Both the position numbers and the translations under genes were made by a program. A stretch of DNA of 64,000 nucleotides from Vespa crabro (Eukaryota > Arthropoda > Insecta > Hymenoptera > Vespidae): assembly GCF_910589235.1 (NCBI RefSeq), contig NC_060967.1, positions 4,193,938 through 4,257,937 of the forward strand, in the 5' to 3' direction. Below the pieces are notes generated by a model. The model saw only the letters and a program-made list of their open reading frames with translations, searched no databases and was not told the DNA's origin. Within the stretch, counting starts at the first letter, position 1. Every line of letters starts with the position of its first letter. Shown piece after piece: positions 51,205 through 64,000 of this stretch.

Positions 51205-53563
51205 TTTCAAACTGTAGAAGGAATTATTTCAATGTTATCAGGATTTTAAACCCGCATAAAGCGAAATTCGCTTGTGTCGATCAGGTTTTTCGATAAATTT
51301 CATGTTAATACTCGTATTTTCTCATAGTCACAGTTATATTATTGTTATATTCTTTATTCTGCTTCGACAGAATATGAAATAATTGAAATTGAATGAGATT
51401 TCAACCTATCGTTTTTCGACGATACGACTATTTGTGCGAAAAATAGTATATACGATATGAAACAATGTTCAAACGTCGTGTTCAAGGTAAAATAGATGTT
51501 TGGTCTCCTGAAAGACAATGTCCGAATCGATTGGTAACATTTTTCAAACTGTAGAAGGAATTATTTCAATGTTTTCACGATTTTATCTACGCATATAGCG
51601 AAATTCGCATGTGTCGATCAGGTTTTTCGATAAATTTCATGTTAATACTCGTATTTTCTCATAGTCACAGTTATATTATTGTTATATTCTTTATTCTGCT
51701 TCGACAGAATATGAAATAATTGAAATTGAATGAGATTTCAACCTTCCGTTTTTCGACGATACGACTATTTGTGCGAAAAATAGTATATACGATATGAAAC
51801 AATGTTCAAACGTCGTATCCAAGGTAAAATAGATGTTTGGTCTCCTGAAAGACCATGTCCGAATCGATTGGTAACATTTTTCAAACTGTAGAAGGAATTA
51901 TTTCAATGTTTTCACGATTTTATCTCCGCATATAGCGAAATTCGCATGTGTCGATCAGGTTTTTCGATAAATTTCATGTTAATACTCGTATTTTCTCATA
52001 GTCACAGTTATATTATTGTTATATTCTTTATTCTGCGTCGACAGAATATGAAATAATTGAAATTGAATGAGATTTCAACCTTTCGTTTTTCGACGATACG
52101 ACTATTTGTGCGAAAAATAGTATATACGATATGGAACAATGTTCAAACGTCGTATCCAAGGTAAAATAGATGTTTGGTCTCCTGAAAGACAATGTCCGAA
52201 TCGATTGGTAACATTTTTCAAACTGTAGAAGGAATTATTTCAATGTTATCAGGATTTTAAACCCGCATAAAGCGAAATTCGCTTGTGTCGATCAGGTTTT
52301 TCGATAAATTTCATGTTAATACTCGTATTTTCTCATAGTCACAGTTATATTATTGTTATATTCTTTATTCTGCTTCGACAGAATATGAAATAATTGAAAT
52401 TGAATGAGATTTCAACCTATCGTTTTTCGACGATACGACTATTTGTGCGAAAAATAGTATATACGATATGAAACAATGTTCAAACGTCGTGTTCAAGGTA
52501 AAATAGATGTTTGCTCTCCTGAAAGACAATGTCCGAATCGATTGGTAACATTTTTCAAACTGTAGAAGGAATTATTTCAATGTTTTCACGATTTTATCTA
52601 CGCATATAGCGAAATTCGCATGTGTCGATCAGGTTTTTCGATAAATTTCATGTTAATACTCGTATTTTCTCATAGTCACAGTTATATTATTGTTATATTC
52701 TTTATTCTGCTTCGACAGAATATGAAATAATTGAAATTGAATGAGATTTCAACCTTCCGTTTTTCGACGATACGACTATTTGTGCGAAAAATCCTATATA
52801 AGATATGAAACAAGGTTCAAACGTCGTATCCAAGGTAAAATAGATGTTTGGTCTCCTGAAAGACTATGTCCGAATCGTTTGGTAACATTTTTCAAACTGT
52901 AGAAGGAATTATTTCAATGTTTTCACGATTTTATCTCCGCATATAGAGAAATTCGCATGTGTCGATCAGGTTTTTCGATAAATTTCATGTTAATACTCGT
53001 ATTTTCTAATAGTCACAGTTATATTATTGTTATATTCTTTATTCTGCGTCGACAGAATATGAAATAATTGAAATTGAATGAGATTTCAACCTTTCGTTTT
53101 TCGACGATACGTCTATTTGTGCGAAAAATAGTATATAAGATATGGAACAATGTTCAAACGTCGTATCCAAGGTAAAATAGATGTTTGGTCTCCTGAAAGA
53201 CTATGTCCGAATCGTTTGGTAACATTTTTCAAACTGTAGAAGGAATTATTTCAATGTTATCAGGATTTTAAACCCGCATATAGAGAAATTCGCTTGTGTC
53301 GATCAGGTTTTTCGATAAATTTCATGTTAATACTCGTATTTTCTCATAGTCACAGTTATATCTTTGTTATATTCTTTATTCTGCTTCGACAGAATATGAA
53401 ATAATTGAAATTGAATGAGATTTCAACCTATCGTTTTTCGACGATACGACTATTTGTGCGAAAAATAGTATATAAGATATGGAACAATGTTCAAACGTCG
53501 TATCCAAGGTAAAATAGATGTTTGCTCTCCTGAAAGACTATGTCCGAATCGATTGGTAACATT
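51205..53563 (-). repeat. Local 1011-bp trimer duplication
   Basis: Trimers at 51205-52215 and 52216-53226, followed by the first unit of a third (53227-53563). Paired diagnostic variants lie exactly 1011 bp (three monomers) apart: T-type 'AAACCCGCATAAAGCGAA' at 51248 and 52259, 'CTACGCATATAGCG' in the second units, 'CAACCTTCCG' with the ACC at 51741 and 52752, and 'TTTGCTCTCC' at 52510 and 53521. The first trimer keeps 'TTTGGTCTCC', so the G-to-C change arose after the first duplication. This is a short, recent higher-order repeat inside the mainly monomeric arm. Confidence 0.82.
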
Positions 53564-56500
53564 TTTCAAACTGTAGAAGGAATTATTTCAATGTTTTCAC
53601 GATTTTATCTCCGCATATAGCGAAATTCGCATGTGTCGATCAGGTTTTTCGATAAATTTCATGTTAATACTCGTATTTACTCATAGTCACAGTTATATTA
53701 TTGTTATATTCTTTATTCTGCGTCGACAGAATATGAAATAATTGAAATTGAATGAGATTTCAACCTTTCGCTTTTCGACGATACGACTATTTGTGCGAAA
53801 AATAGTATATAAGATATGGAACAATGTTCAAACGTCGTATCCAAGGTAAAATAGATGTTTGGTCTCCTGAAAGACTATGTCCGAATCGTTTGGTAACATT
53901 TTTCAAACTGTAGAAGGAATTATTTCAATGTTTTCACGATTTTATCTCCGCATATAGAGAAATTCGCATGTGTCGATCAGGTTTTTCGATAAATTTCATG
54001 TTAATACTCGTATTTACTCATAGTCACAGTTATATTATTGTTATATTCTTTATTCTGCGTCGACAGAATATGAAATAATTGAAATTGAATGAGATTTCAA
54101 CCTTTCGCTTTTCGACGATACGACTATTTGTGCGAAAAATAGTATATAAGATATGGAACAATGTTCAAACGTCGTATCCAAGGTAAAATAGATGTTTGGT
54201 CTCCTGAAAGACTATGTCCGAATCGTTTGGTAACATTTTTCAAACTGTAGAAGGAATTATTTCAATGTTTTCACGATTTTATCTCCGCATATAGAGAAAT
54301 TCGCATGTGTCGATCAGGTTTTTCGATAAATTTCATGTTAATACTCGTATTTACTCATAGTCACAGTTATATTATTGTTATATTCTTTATTCTGCGTCGA
54401 CAGAATATGAAATAATTGAAATTGAATGAGATTTCAACCTTTCGCTTTTCGACGATACGACTATTTGTGCGAAAAATAGTATATAAGATATGGAACAATG
54501 TTCAAACGTCGTATCCAAGGTAAAATAGATGTTTGGTCTCCTGAAAGACTATGTCCGAATCGTTTGGTAACATTTTTCAAACTGTAGAAGGAATTATTTC
54601 AATGTTTTCACGATTTTATCTCCGCATATAGAGAAATTCGCATGTGTCGATCAGGTTTTTCGATAAATTTCATGTTAATACTCGTATTTACTCATAGTCA
54701 CAGTTATATTATTGTTATATTCTTTATTCTGCGTCGACAGAATATGAAATAATTGAAATTGAATGAGATTTCAACCTTTCGCTTTTCGACGATACGACTA
54801 TTTGTGCGAAAAATAGTATATAAGATATGGAACAATGTTCAAACGTCGTATCCAAGGTAAAATAGATGTTTGGTCTCCTGAAAGACTATGTCCGAATCGT
54901 TTGGTAACATTTTTCAAACTGTAGAAGGAATTATTTCAATGTTTTCAGGATTTTAAACCCGCATATAGCAAAATTCGCATGTGTCGATCAGGTTTTTCGA
55001 TAAATTTCATGTTAATACTCGTATTTACACATAGTCACACGTATATTATTGTTATATACTTTATTCTGAGTCGACAGAATATGAAATAATTGAAATTGAA
55101 TGAGATTTCAACCTTTCGCTTTTCGACGATACGACTATTTGTGCGAAAAATAGTATATAAGATATGGAACAATGTTCAAACGTCGTATCCAAGGTAAAAT
55201 AGATGTTTGGTCTCCTGAAAGACTATGTCCGAATCGTTTGGTAACATTTTTCAAACTGTAGAAGGAATTATTTCAATGTTTTCACGATTTTATCTCCGCA
55301 TATAGAGAAATTCGCATGTGTCGATCAGGTTTTTCGATAAATTTCATGTTAATACTCGTATTTACTCATAGTCACAGTTATATTATTGTTATATTCTTTA
55401 TTCTGCGTCGACAGAATATGAAATAATTGAAATTGAATGAGATTTCAACCTTTCGCTTTTCGACGATACGACTATTTGTGCGAAAAATAGTATATAAGAT
55501 ATGGAACAATGTTCAAACGTCGTATCCAAGGTAAAATAGATGTTTGGTCTCCTGAAAGACTATGTCCGAATCGTTTGGTAACATTTTTCAAACTGTAGAA
55601 GGAATTATTTCAATGTTTTCACGATTTTATCTCCGCATATAGAGAAATTCGCATGTGTCGATCAGGTTTTTCGATAAATTTCATGTTAATACTCGTATTT
55701 ACTCATAGTCACAGTTATATTATTGTTATATTCTTTATTCTGCGTCGACAGAATATGAAATAATTGAAATTGAATGAGATTTCAACCTTTCGCTTTTCGA
55801 CGATACGACTATTTGTGCGAAAAATAGTATATAAGATATGGAACAATGTTCAAACGTCGTATCCAAGGTAAAATAGATGTTTGGTCTCCTGAAAGACTAT
55901 GTCCGAATCGTTTGGTAACATTTTTCAAACTGTAGAAGGAATTATTTCAATGTTTTCACGATTTTATCTCCGCATATAGAGAAATTCGCATGTGTCGATC
56001 AGGTTTTTCGATAAATTTCATGTTAATACTCGTATTTACTCATAGTCACAGTTATATTATTGTTATATTCTTTATTCTGCGTCGACAGAATATGAAATAA
56101 TTGAAATTGAATGAGATTTCAACCTTTCGCTTTTCGACGATACGACTATTTGTGCGAAAAATAGTATATAAGATATGGAACAATGTTCAAACGTCGTATC
56201 CAAGGTAAAATAGATGTTTGGTCTCCTGAAAGACTATGTCCGAATCGTTTGGTAACATTTTTCAAACTGTAGAAGGAATTATTTCAATGTTTTCACGATT
56301 TTATCTCCGCATATAGCGAAATTCGCATGTGTCGATCAGGTTTTTCGATAAATTTCATGTTAATACTCGTATTTTCTCATAGTCACAGTTATATTATTGT
56401 TATATTCTTTATTCTGCGTCGACAGAATATGAAATAATTGAAATTGAATGAGATTTCAACCTTTCGCTTTTCGACGATACGACTATTTGTGCGAAAAATA

Positions 56501-59500
56501 GTATATAAGATATGGAACAATGTTCAAACGTCGTATCCAAGGTAAAATAGATGTTTGGTCTCCTGAAAGACTATGTCCGAATCGTTTGGTAACATTTTTC
56601 AAACTGTAGAAGGAATTATTTCAATGTTTTCACGATTTTATCTCCGCATATAGAGAAATTCGCATGTGTCGATCAGGTTTTTCGATAAATTTCATGTTAA
56701 TACTCGTATTTACTCATAGTCACAGTTATATTATTGTTATATTCTTTATTCTGCGTCGACAGAATATGAAATAATTGAAATTGAATGAGATTTCAACCTT
56801 TCGCTTTTCGACGATACGACTATTTGTGCGAAAAATAGTATATAAGATATGGAACAATGTTCAAACGTCGTATCCAAGGTAAAATAGATGTTTGGTCTCC
56901 TGAAAGACTATGTCCGAATCGTTTGGTAACATTTTTCAAACTGTAGAAGGAATTATTTCAATGTTTTCACGATTTTATCTCCGCATATAGAGAAATTCGC
57001 ATGTGTCGATCAGGTTTTTCGATAAATTTCATGTTAATACTCGTATTTACTCATAGTCACAGTTATATTATTGTTATATTCTTTATTCTGCGTCGACAGA
57101 ATATGAAATAATTGAAATTGAATGAGATTTCAACCTTTCGCTTTTCGACGATACGACTATTTGTGCGAAAAATAGTATATAAGATATGGAACAATGTTCA
57201 AACGTCGTATCCAAGGTAAAATAGATGTTTGGTCTCCTGAAAGACTATGTCCGAATCGTTTGGTAACATTTTTCAAACTGTAGAAGGAATTATTTCAATG
57301 TTTTCACGATTTTATCTCCGCATATAGCGAAATTCGCATGTGTCGATCAGGTTTTTCGATAAATTTCATGTTAATACTCGTATTTACTCATAGTCACAGT
57401 TATATTATTGTTATATTCTTTATTCTGCGTCGACAGAATATGAAATAATTGAAATTGAATGAGATTTCAACCTTTCGCTTTTCGACGATACGACTATTTG
57501 TGCGAAAAATAGTATATAAGATATGGAACAATGTTCAAACGTCGTATCCAAGGTAAAATAGATGTTTGGTCTCCTGAAAGACTATGTCCGAATCGTTTGG
57601 TAACATTTTTCAAACTGTAGAAGGAATTATTTCAATGTTTTCACGATTTTATCTCCGCATATAGCGAAATTCGCATGTGTCGATCAGGTTTTTCGATAAA
57701 TTTCATGTTAATACTCGTATTTTCTCATAGTCACAGTTATATTATTGTTATATTCTTTATTCTGCGTCGACAGAATATGAAATAATTGAAATTGAATGAG
57801 ATTTCAACCTTTCGCTTTTCGACGATACGACTATTTGTGCGAAAAATAGTATATAAGATATGGAACAATGTTCAAACGTCGTATCCAAGGTAAAATAGAT
57901 GTTTGGTCTCCTGAAAGACTATGTCCGAATCGTTTGGTAACATTTTTCAAACTGTAGAAGGAATTATTTCAATGTTTTCACGATTTTATCTCCGCATATA
58001 GAGAAATTCGCATGTGTCGATCAGGTTTTTCGATAAATTTCATGTTAATACTCGTATTTACTCATAGTCACAGTTATATTATTGTTATATTCTTTATTCT
58101 GCGTCGACAGAATATGAAATAATTGAAATTGAATGAGATTTCAACCTTTCGCTTTTCGACGATACGACTATTTGTGCGAAAAATAGTATATAAGATATGG
58201 AACAATGTTCAAACGTCGTATCCAAGGTAAAATAGATGTTTGGTCTCCTGAAAGACTATGTCCGAATCGTTTGGTAACATTTTTCAAACTGTAGAAGGAA
58301 TTATTTCAATGTTTTCACGATTTTATCTCCGCATATAGAGAAATTCGCATGTGTCGATCAGGTTTTTCGATAAATTTCATGTTAATACTCGTATTTACTC
58401 ATAGTCACAGTTATATTATTGTTATATTCTTTATTCTGCGTCGACAGAATATGAAATAATTGAAATTGAATGAGATTTCAACCTTTCGCTTTTCGACGAT
58501 ACGACTATTTGTGCGAAAAATAGTATATAAGATATGGAACAATGTTCAAACGTCGTATCCAAGGTAAAATAGATGTTTGGTCTCCTGAAAGACTATGTCC
58601 GAATCGTTTGGTAACATTTTTCAAACTGTAGAAGGAATTATTTCAATGTTTTCACGATTTTATCTACGCAGATAGCGAAATTCGCATGTGTCGATCAGGT
58701 TTTTCGATAAATTTCATGTTAATACTCGTATTTTCTAATAGTCACAGTTATATTATTGTTATATTCTTTATTCTGCGTCGACAGAATATGAAATAATTGA
58801 AATTGAATGAGATTTCAACCTTTCGCTTTTCGACGATACGACTATTTGTGCGAAAAATAGTATATAAGATATGAAACAATGTTCAAACGTCGTATCCAAG
58901 GTAAAATAGATGTTTGGTCTCCTGAAAGACCATGTCCGAATCGATTGGTAACATTTTTCAAACTGTAGAAGGAATTATTTCAATGTTATCAGGATTTTAA
59001 ACCCGCATAAAGCGAAATTCGCTTGTGTCGATCAGGTTTTTCGATAAATTTCATGTTAATACTCGTATTTTCTCATAGTCACAGTTATATCTTTGTTATA
59101 TTCTTTATTCTGCTTCGACAGAATATGAAATAATTGAAATTGAATGAGATTTCAACCTATCGTTTTTCGACGATACGACTATTTGTGCGAAAAATAGTAT
59201 ATAAGATATGGAACAATGTTCAAACGTCGTATCCAAGGTAAAATAGATGTTTGGTCTCCTGAAAGACTATGTCCGAATCGATTGGTAACATTTTTCAAAC
59301 TGTAGAAGGAATTATTTCAATGTTTTCACGATTTTATCTCCGCATATAGAGAAATTCGCATGTGTCGATCAGGTTTTTCGATAAATTTCATGTTAATACT
59401 CGTATTTACTCATAGTCACAGTTATATTATTGTTATATTCTTTATTCTGCGTCGACAGAATATGAAATAATTGAAATTGAATGAGATTTCAACCTTTCGC

Positions 59501-62500
59501 TTTTCGACGATACGACTATTTGTGCGAAAAATAGTATATAAGATATGGAACAATGTTCAAACGTCGTATCCAAGGTAAAATAGATGTTTGGTCTCCTGAA
59601 AGACTATGTCCGAATCGTTTGGTAACATTTTTCAAACTGTAGAAGGAATTATTTCAATGTTTTCACGATTTTATCTCCGCATATAGAGAAATTCGCATGT
59701 GTCGATCATGTTTTTCGATAAATTTCATGTTAATATTCGTATTTTCTAATAGTCACAGTTATATTATTGTTATATTCTTTATTCTGCGTCGACAGAATAT
59801 GAAATAATTGAAATTGAATGAGATTTCAACCTTTCGCTTTTCGACGATACGACTATTTGTGCGAAAAATAGTATATAAGATATGGAACAATGTTCAAACG
59901 TCGTATCCAAGGTAAAATAGATGTTTGGTCTCCTGAAAGACTATGTCCGAATCGTTTGGTAACATTTCTCAAACTGTAGAAGGAATTATTTCAATGTTTT
60001 CACGATTTTATCTCCGCATATAGAGAAATTCGCATGTGTCGATCAGGTTTTTCGATAAATTTCATGTTAATACTCGTATTTACTCATAGTCACAGTTATA
60101 TTATTGTTATATTCTTTATTCTGCGTCGACAGAATATGAAATAATTGAAATTGAATGAGATTTCAACCTTTCGCTTTTCGACGATACGACTATTTGTGCG
60201 AAAAATAGTATATAAGATATGGAACAATGTTCAAACGTCGTATCCAAGGTAAAATAGATGTTTGGTCTCCTGAAAGACTATGTCCGAATCGTTTGGTAAC
60301 ATTTTTCAAACTGTAGAAGGAATTATTTCAATGTTTTCACGATTTTATCTCCGCATATAGAGAAATTCGCATGTGTCGATCAGGTTTTTCGATAAATTTC
60401 ATGTTAATACTCGTATTTACTCATAGTCACAGTTATATTATTGTTATATTCTTTATTCTGCGTCGACAGAATATGAAATAATTGAAATTGAATGAGATTT
60501 CAACCTTTCGCTTTTCGACGATACGACTATTTGTGCGAAAAATAGTATATAAGATATGGAACAATGTTCAAACGTCGTATCCAAGGTAAAATAGATGTTT
60601 GGTCTCCTGAAAGACTATGTCCGAATCGATTGGTAACATTTTTCAAACTGTAGAAGGAATTATTTCAATGTTATCTGGAATTTAAAACCGCATATAGATA
60701 AATTCGCTTGTGTCGATCAGGTTTTTCGATAAATTTCATGTTAATACTCGTATTTTCTCATAGTCACAGTTATATCTTTGTTATATTCTTTATTCTGCTT
60801 CGACAGAATATGAAATAATTGAAATTGAATGAGATTTCAACCTATCGTTTTTCGACGATACGACTATTTGTGCGAAAAATAGTATATAAGATATGGAACA
60901 ATGTTCAAACGTCGTATCCAAGGTAAAATAGATGTTTGGTCTCCTGAAAGACTATGTCCGAATCGTTTGGTAACATTTTTCAAACTGTAGAAGGAATTAT
61001 TTCAATGTTTTCACGATTTTATCTCCGCATATAGAGAAATTCGCATGTGTCGATCAGGTTTTTCGATAAATTTCATGTTAATACTCGTATTTACTCATAG
61101 TCACAGTTATATTATTGTTATATTCTTTATTCTGCGTCGACAGAATATGAAATAATTGAAATTGAATGAGATTTCAACCTTTCGCTTTTCGACGATACGA
61201 CTATTTGTGCGAAAAATAGTATATAAGATATGGAACAATGTTCAAACGTCGTATCCAAGGTAAAATAGATGTTTGGTCTCCTGAAAGACAATGACCGAAT
61301 CGATTGGTAACATTTTTCAAACTGTAGAAGGAATTATTTCAATGTTATCAGGATTTTAAAACCGCATAAAGCGAAATTCGCTTGTGTCGATCAGGTTTTT
61401 CGATAAATTTCATGTTAATACTCGTATTTTCTCATAGTCACAGTTATATTTTTGTTATATTCTTTATTCTGCTTCGACAGAATATGAAATAATTGAAATT
61501 GAATGAGATTTCAACCTATCGTTTTTCGACGATACGACTATTTGTGCGAAAAATAGTATATAAGATATGGAACAATGTTCAAACGTCGTATCCAAGGTAA
61601 AATAGATGTTTGGTCTCCTGAAAGACTATGTCCGAATCGTTTGGTAACATTTTTCAAACTGTAGAAGGAATTATTTCAATGTTTTCACGATTTTATCTCC
61701 GCATATAGCGAAATTCGCATGTGTCGATCAGGTTTTTCGATAAATTTCATGTTAATACTCGTATTTACTCATAGTCACAGTTATATTATTGTTATATTCT
61801 TTATTCTGCGTCGACAGAATATGAAATAATTGAAATTGAATGAGATTTCAACCTTTCGCTTTTCGACGATACGACTATTTGTGCGAAAAATAGTATATAA
61901 GATATGGAACAATGTTCAAACGTCGTATCCAAGGTAAAATAGATGTTTGGTCTCCTGAAAGACTATGTCCGAATCGTTTGGTAACATTTTTCAAACTGTA
62001 GAAGGAATTATTTCAATGTTTTCACGATTTTATCTCCGCATATAGAGAAATTCGCATGTGTCGATCAGGTTTTTCGATAAATTTCATGTTAATACTCGTA
62101 TTTACTCATAGTCACAGTTATATTATTGTTATATTCTTTATTCTGCGTCGACAGAATATGAAATAATTGAAATTGAATGAGATTTCAACCTTTCGCTTTT
62201 CGACGATACGACTATTTGTGCGAAAAATAGTATATAAGATATGGAACAATGTTCAAACGTCGTATCCAAGGTAAAATAGATGTTTGGTCTCCTGAAAGAC
62301 AATGTCCGAATCGATTGGTAACATTTTTCAAACTGTAGAAGGAATTATTTCAATGTTATCAGGATTTTAAACCCGTATAAAGCGAAATTCGCTTGTGTCG
62401 ATCAGGTTTTTCGATAAATTTCATGTTAATACTCGTATTTTCTCATAGTCACAGTTATATCTTTGTTATATTCTTTATTCTGCTTCGACAGAATATGAAA

Positions 62501-64000
62501 TAATTGAAATTGAATGAGATTTCAACCTATCGTTTTTCGACGATACGACTATTTGTGCGAAAAATAGTATATAAGATATGGAACAATGTTCAAACGTCGT
62601 ATCCAAGGTAAAATAGATGTTTGGTCTCCTGAAAGACTATGTCCGAATCGTTTGGTAACATTTTTCAAACTGTAGAAGGAATTATTTCAATGTTTTCACG
62701 ATTTTATCTCCGCATATAGAGAAATTCGCATGTGTCGATCAGGTTTTTCGATAAATTTCATGTTAATACTCGTATTTTCTAATAGTCACAGTTATATTAT
62801 TGTTATATTCTTTATTCTGCGTCGACAGAATATGAAATAATTGAAATTGAATGAGATTTCAACCTTTCGCTTTTCGACGATACGACTATTTGTGCGAAAA
62901 ATAGTATATAAGATATGGAACAATGTTCAAACGTCGTATCCAAGGTAAAATAGATGTTTGGTCTCCTGAAAGACCATGTCCGAATCGATTGGTAACATTT
63001 TTCAAACTGTAGAAGGAATTATTTCAATGTTATCAGGATTTTAAACCCGCATAAAGCGAAATTCGCTTGTGTCGATCAGGTTTTTCGATAAATTTCATGT
63101 TAATACTCGTATTTTCTCATAGTCACAGTTATATTATTGTTATATTCTTTATTCTGCTTCGACAGAATATGAAATAATTGAAATTGAATGAGATTTCAAC
63201 CTATCGTTTTTCGACGATACGACTATTTGTGCGAAAAATAGTATATAAGATATGGAACAATGTTCAAACGTCGTATCCAAGGTAAAATAGATGTTTGGTC
63301 TCCTGAAAGACTATGTCCGAATCGTTTGGTAACATTTTTCAAACTGTAGAAGGAATTATTTCAATGTTTTCACGATTTTATCTCCGCATATAGAGAAATT
63401 CGCATGTGTCGATCAGGTTTTTCGATAAATTTCATGTTAATACTCGTATTTACTCATAGTCACAGTTATATTATTGTTATATTCTTTATTCTGCGTCGAC
63501 AGAATATGAAATAATTGAAATTGAATGAGATTTCAACCTTTCGCTTTTCGACGATACGACTATTTGTGCGAAAAATAGTATATAAGATATGGAACAATGT
63601 TCAAACGTCGTATCCAAGGTAAAATAGATGTTTGGTCTCCTGAAAGACTATGTCCGAATCGTTTGGTAACATTTTTCAAACTGTAGAAGGAATTATTTCA
63701 ATGTTTTCACGATTTTATCTCCGCATATAGAGAAATTCGCATGTGTCGATCAGGTTTTTCGATAAATTTCATGTTAATACTCGTATTTACTCATAGTCAC
63801 AGTTATATTATTGTTATATTCTTTATTCTGCGTCGACAGAATATGAAATAATTGAAATTGAATGAGATTTCAACCTTTCGCTTTTCGACGATACGACTAT
63901 TTGTGCGAAAAATAGTATATAAGATATGGAACAATGTTCAAACGTCGTATCCAAGGTAAAATAGATGTTTGGTCTCCTGAAAGACTATGTCCGAATCGTT

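Larger units (their letters stand above)
18358..64000 (-). repeat. Satellite array, reverse arm (337-bp monomer)
   Basis: The same satellite in reverse complement, recognised by 'GGTAACATTTTTCAAACTG' every 337 bp. Monomer starts (reading leftward) fall at 18512, 18849, 19186 and so on to 63673: a 155-bp fragment, 134 full units and a 327-bp fragment. The interval 18512-63673 is 134 x 337 plus 3 bases, and the five single-base indels I can see (at 32074-32079, 35572-35574, 36035-36040, 36335-36337, 46567-46572) account for exactly that net +3. The bulk matches the homogenised subfamily of 11050-18157. A second linked-variant subfamily (T) is interspersed at about 22 positions. The array runs off the right edge. 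No gene is visible. Confidence 0.97.

Noticed and set aside
1..64000. CRISPR array
   Set aside because: There are no short repeats with unique spacers. The whole 337-bp unit is repeated, with no cas genes or leader.
1..64000. rDNA, 5S or tRNA tandem cluster
   Set aside because: No conserved rRNA segment, tRNA A/B box pair with a cloverleaf, or snRNA element is recognisable in the monomer, and the unit is too AT-rich.
1..64000. Transposon or viral integrant within the array
   Set aside because: The monomer phase is unbroken through the window apart from the gap, the short units and six one-base indels, which leaves no room for an insertion, target-site duplication or terminal repeats.
1..64000. 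Two-fold internal repeat making the unit a 168-bp dimer
   Set aside because: Comparing the two halves of a monomer by eye shows only scattered short AT-rich words in common; alignment could revisit this.

Overview
This window is almost entirely one tandemly repeated satellite DNA. No protein-coding gene, tRNA, rRNA or transposon-coding sequence can be supported on either strand. The monomer is 337 bp. I tracked it by the junction 'TTTGAAAAATGTTACC', which recurs at strictly 337-bp spacing. By hand count, one monomer (13072-13408) is about 32% G+C with 17 CpGs, roughly twice expectation. Long, homogenised, AT-rich arrays of this kind are typical of eukaryotic centromeric or pericentromeric heterochromatin. 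Undepleted CpG points to a genome with little germline CpG methylation, and an insect would fit, but nothing here identifies the species. The exactly 200-base N run suggests a long-read assembly scaffolded with a fixed-size placeholder.

Layout. (1) 1-11049: heterogeneous forward monomers. They include a higher-order repeat (HOR) of 1002 bp made of a short 328-bp monomer (B) and two 337-bp monomers (C, A). Five copies lie head to tail at 4701-9710. Copies of a fourth monomer type (D) lie at 4364 and 9711, and one more B-C-A unit follows at 10048-11049. (2) 11050-18157: 21 full monomers plus a fragment of one homogenised subfamily, still forward. (3) 18158-18357: assembly gap of 200 N. (4) 18358-64000: the same satellite in the opposite orientation: a 155-bp fragment, 134 full monomers and a 327-bp fragment. 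Most are of the subfamily seen just left of the gap, interspersed with a second linked-variant subfamily (called T here).

Main points of interest: the array changes strand exactly at the gap; a subset of monomers carries a perfect match to the nine fixed bases of the CENP-B box core (nTTCGnnnnAnnCGGGn), while the most homogenised monomers have lost it; nested higher-order repeats and conversion-like mosaics occur in both arms; and six single-base indels account for every departure from the 337-bp period outside the short monomers, five in homopolymers of four to six T and one in a G doublet. If the window does anything, it probably acts as chromatin (a centromere or heterochromatin platform). 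That is inferred from structure, not shown.
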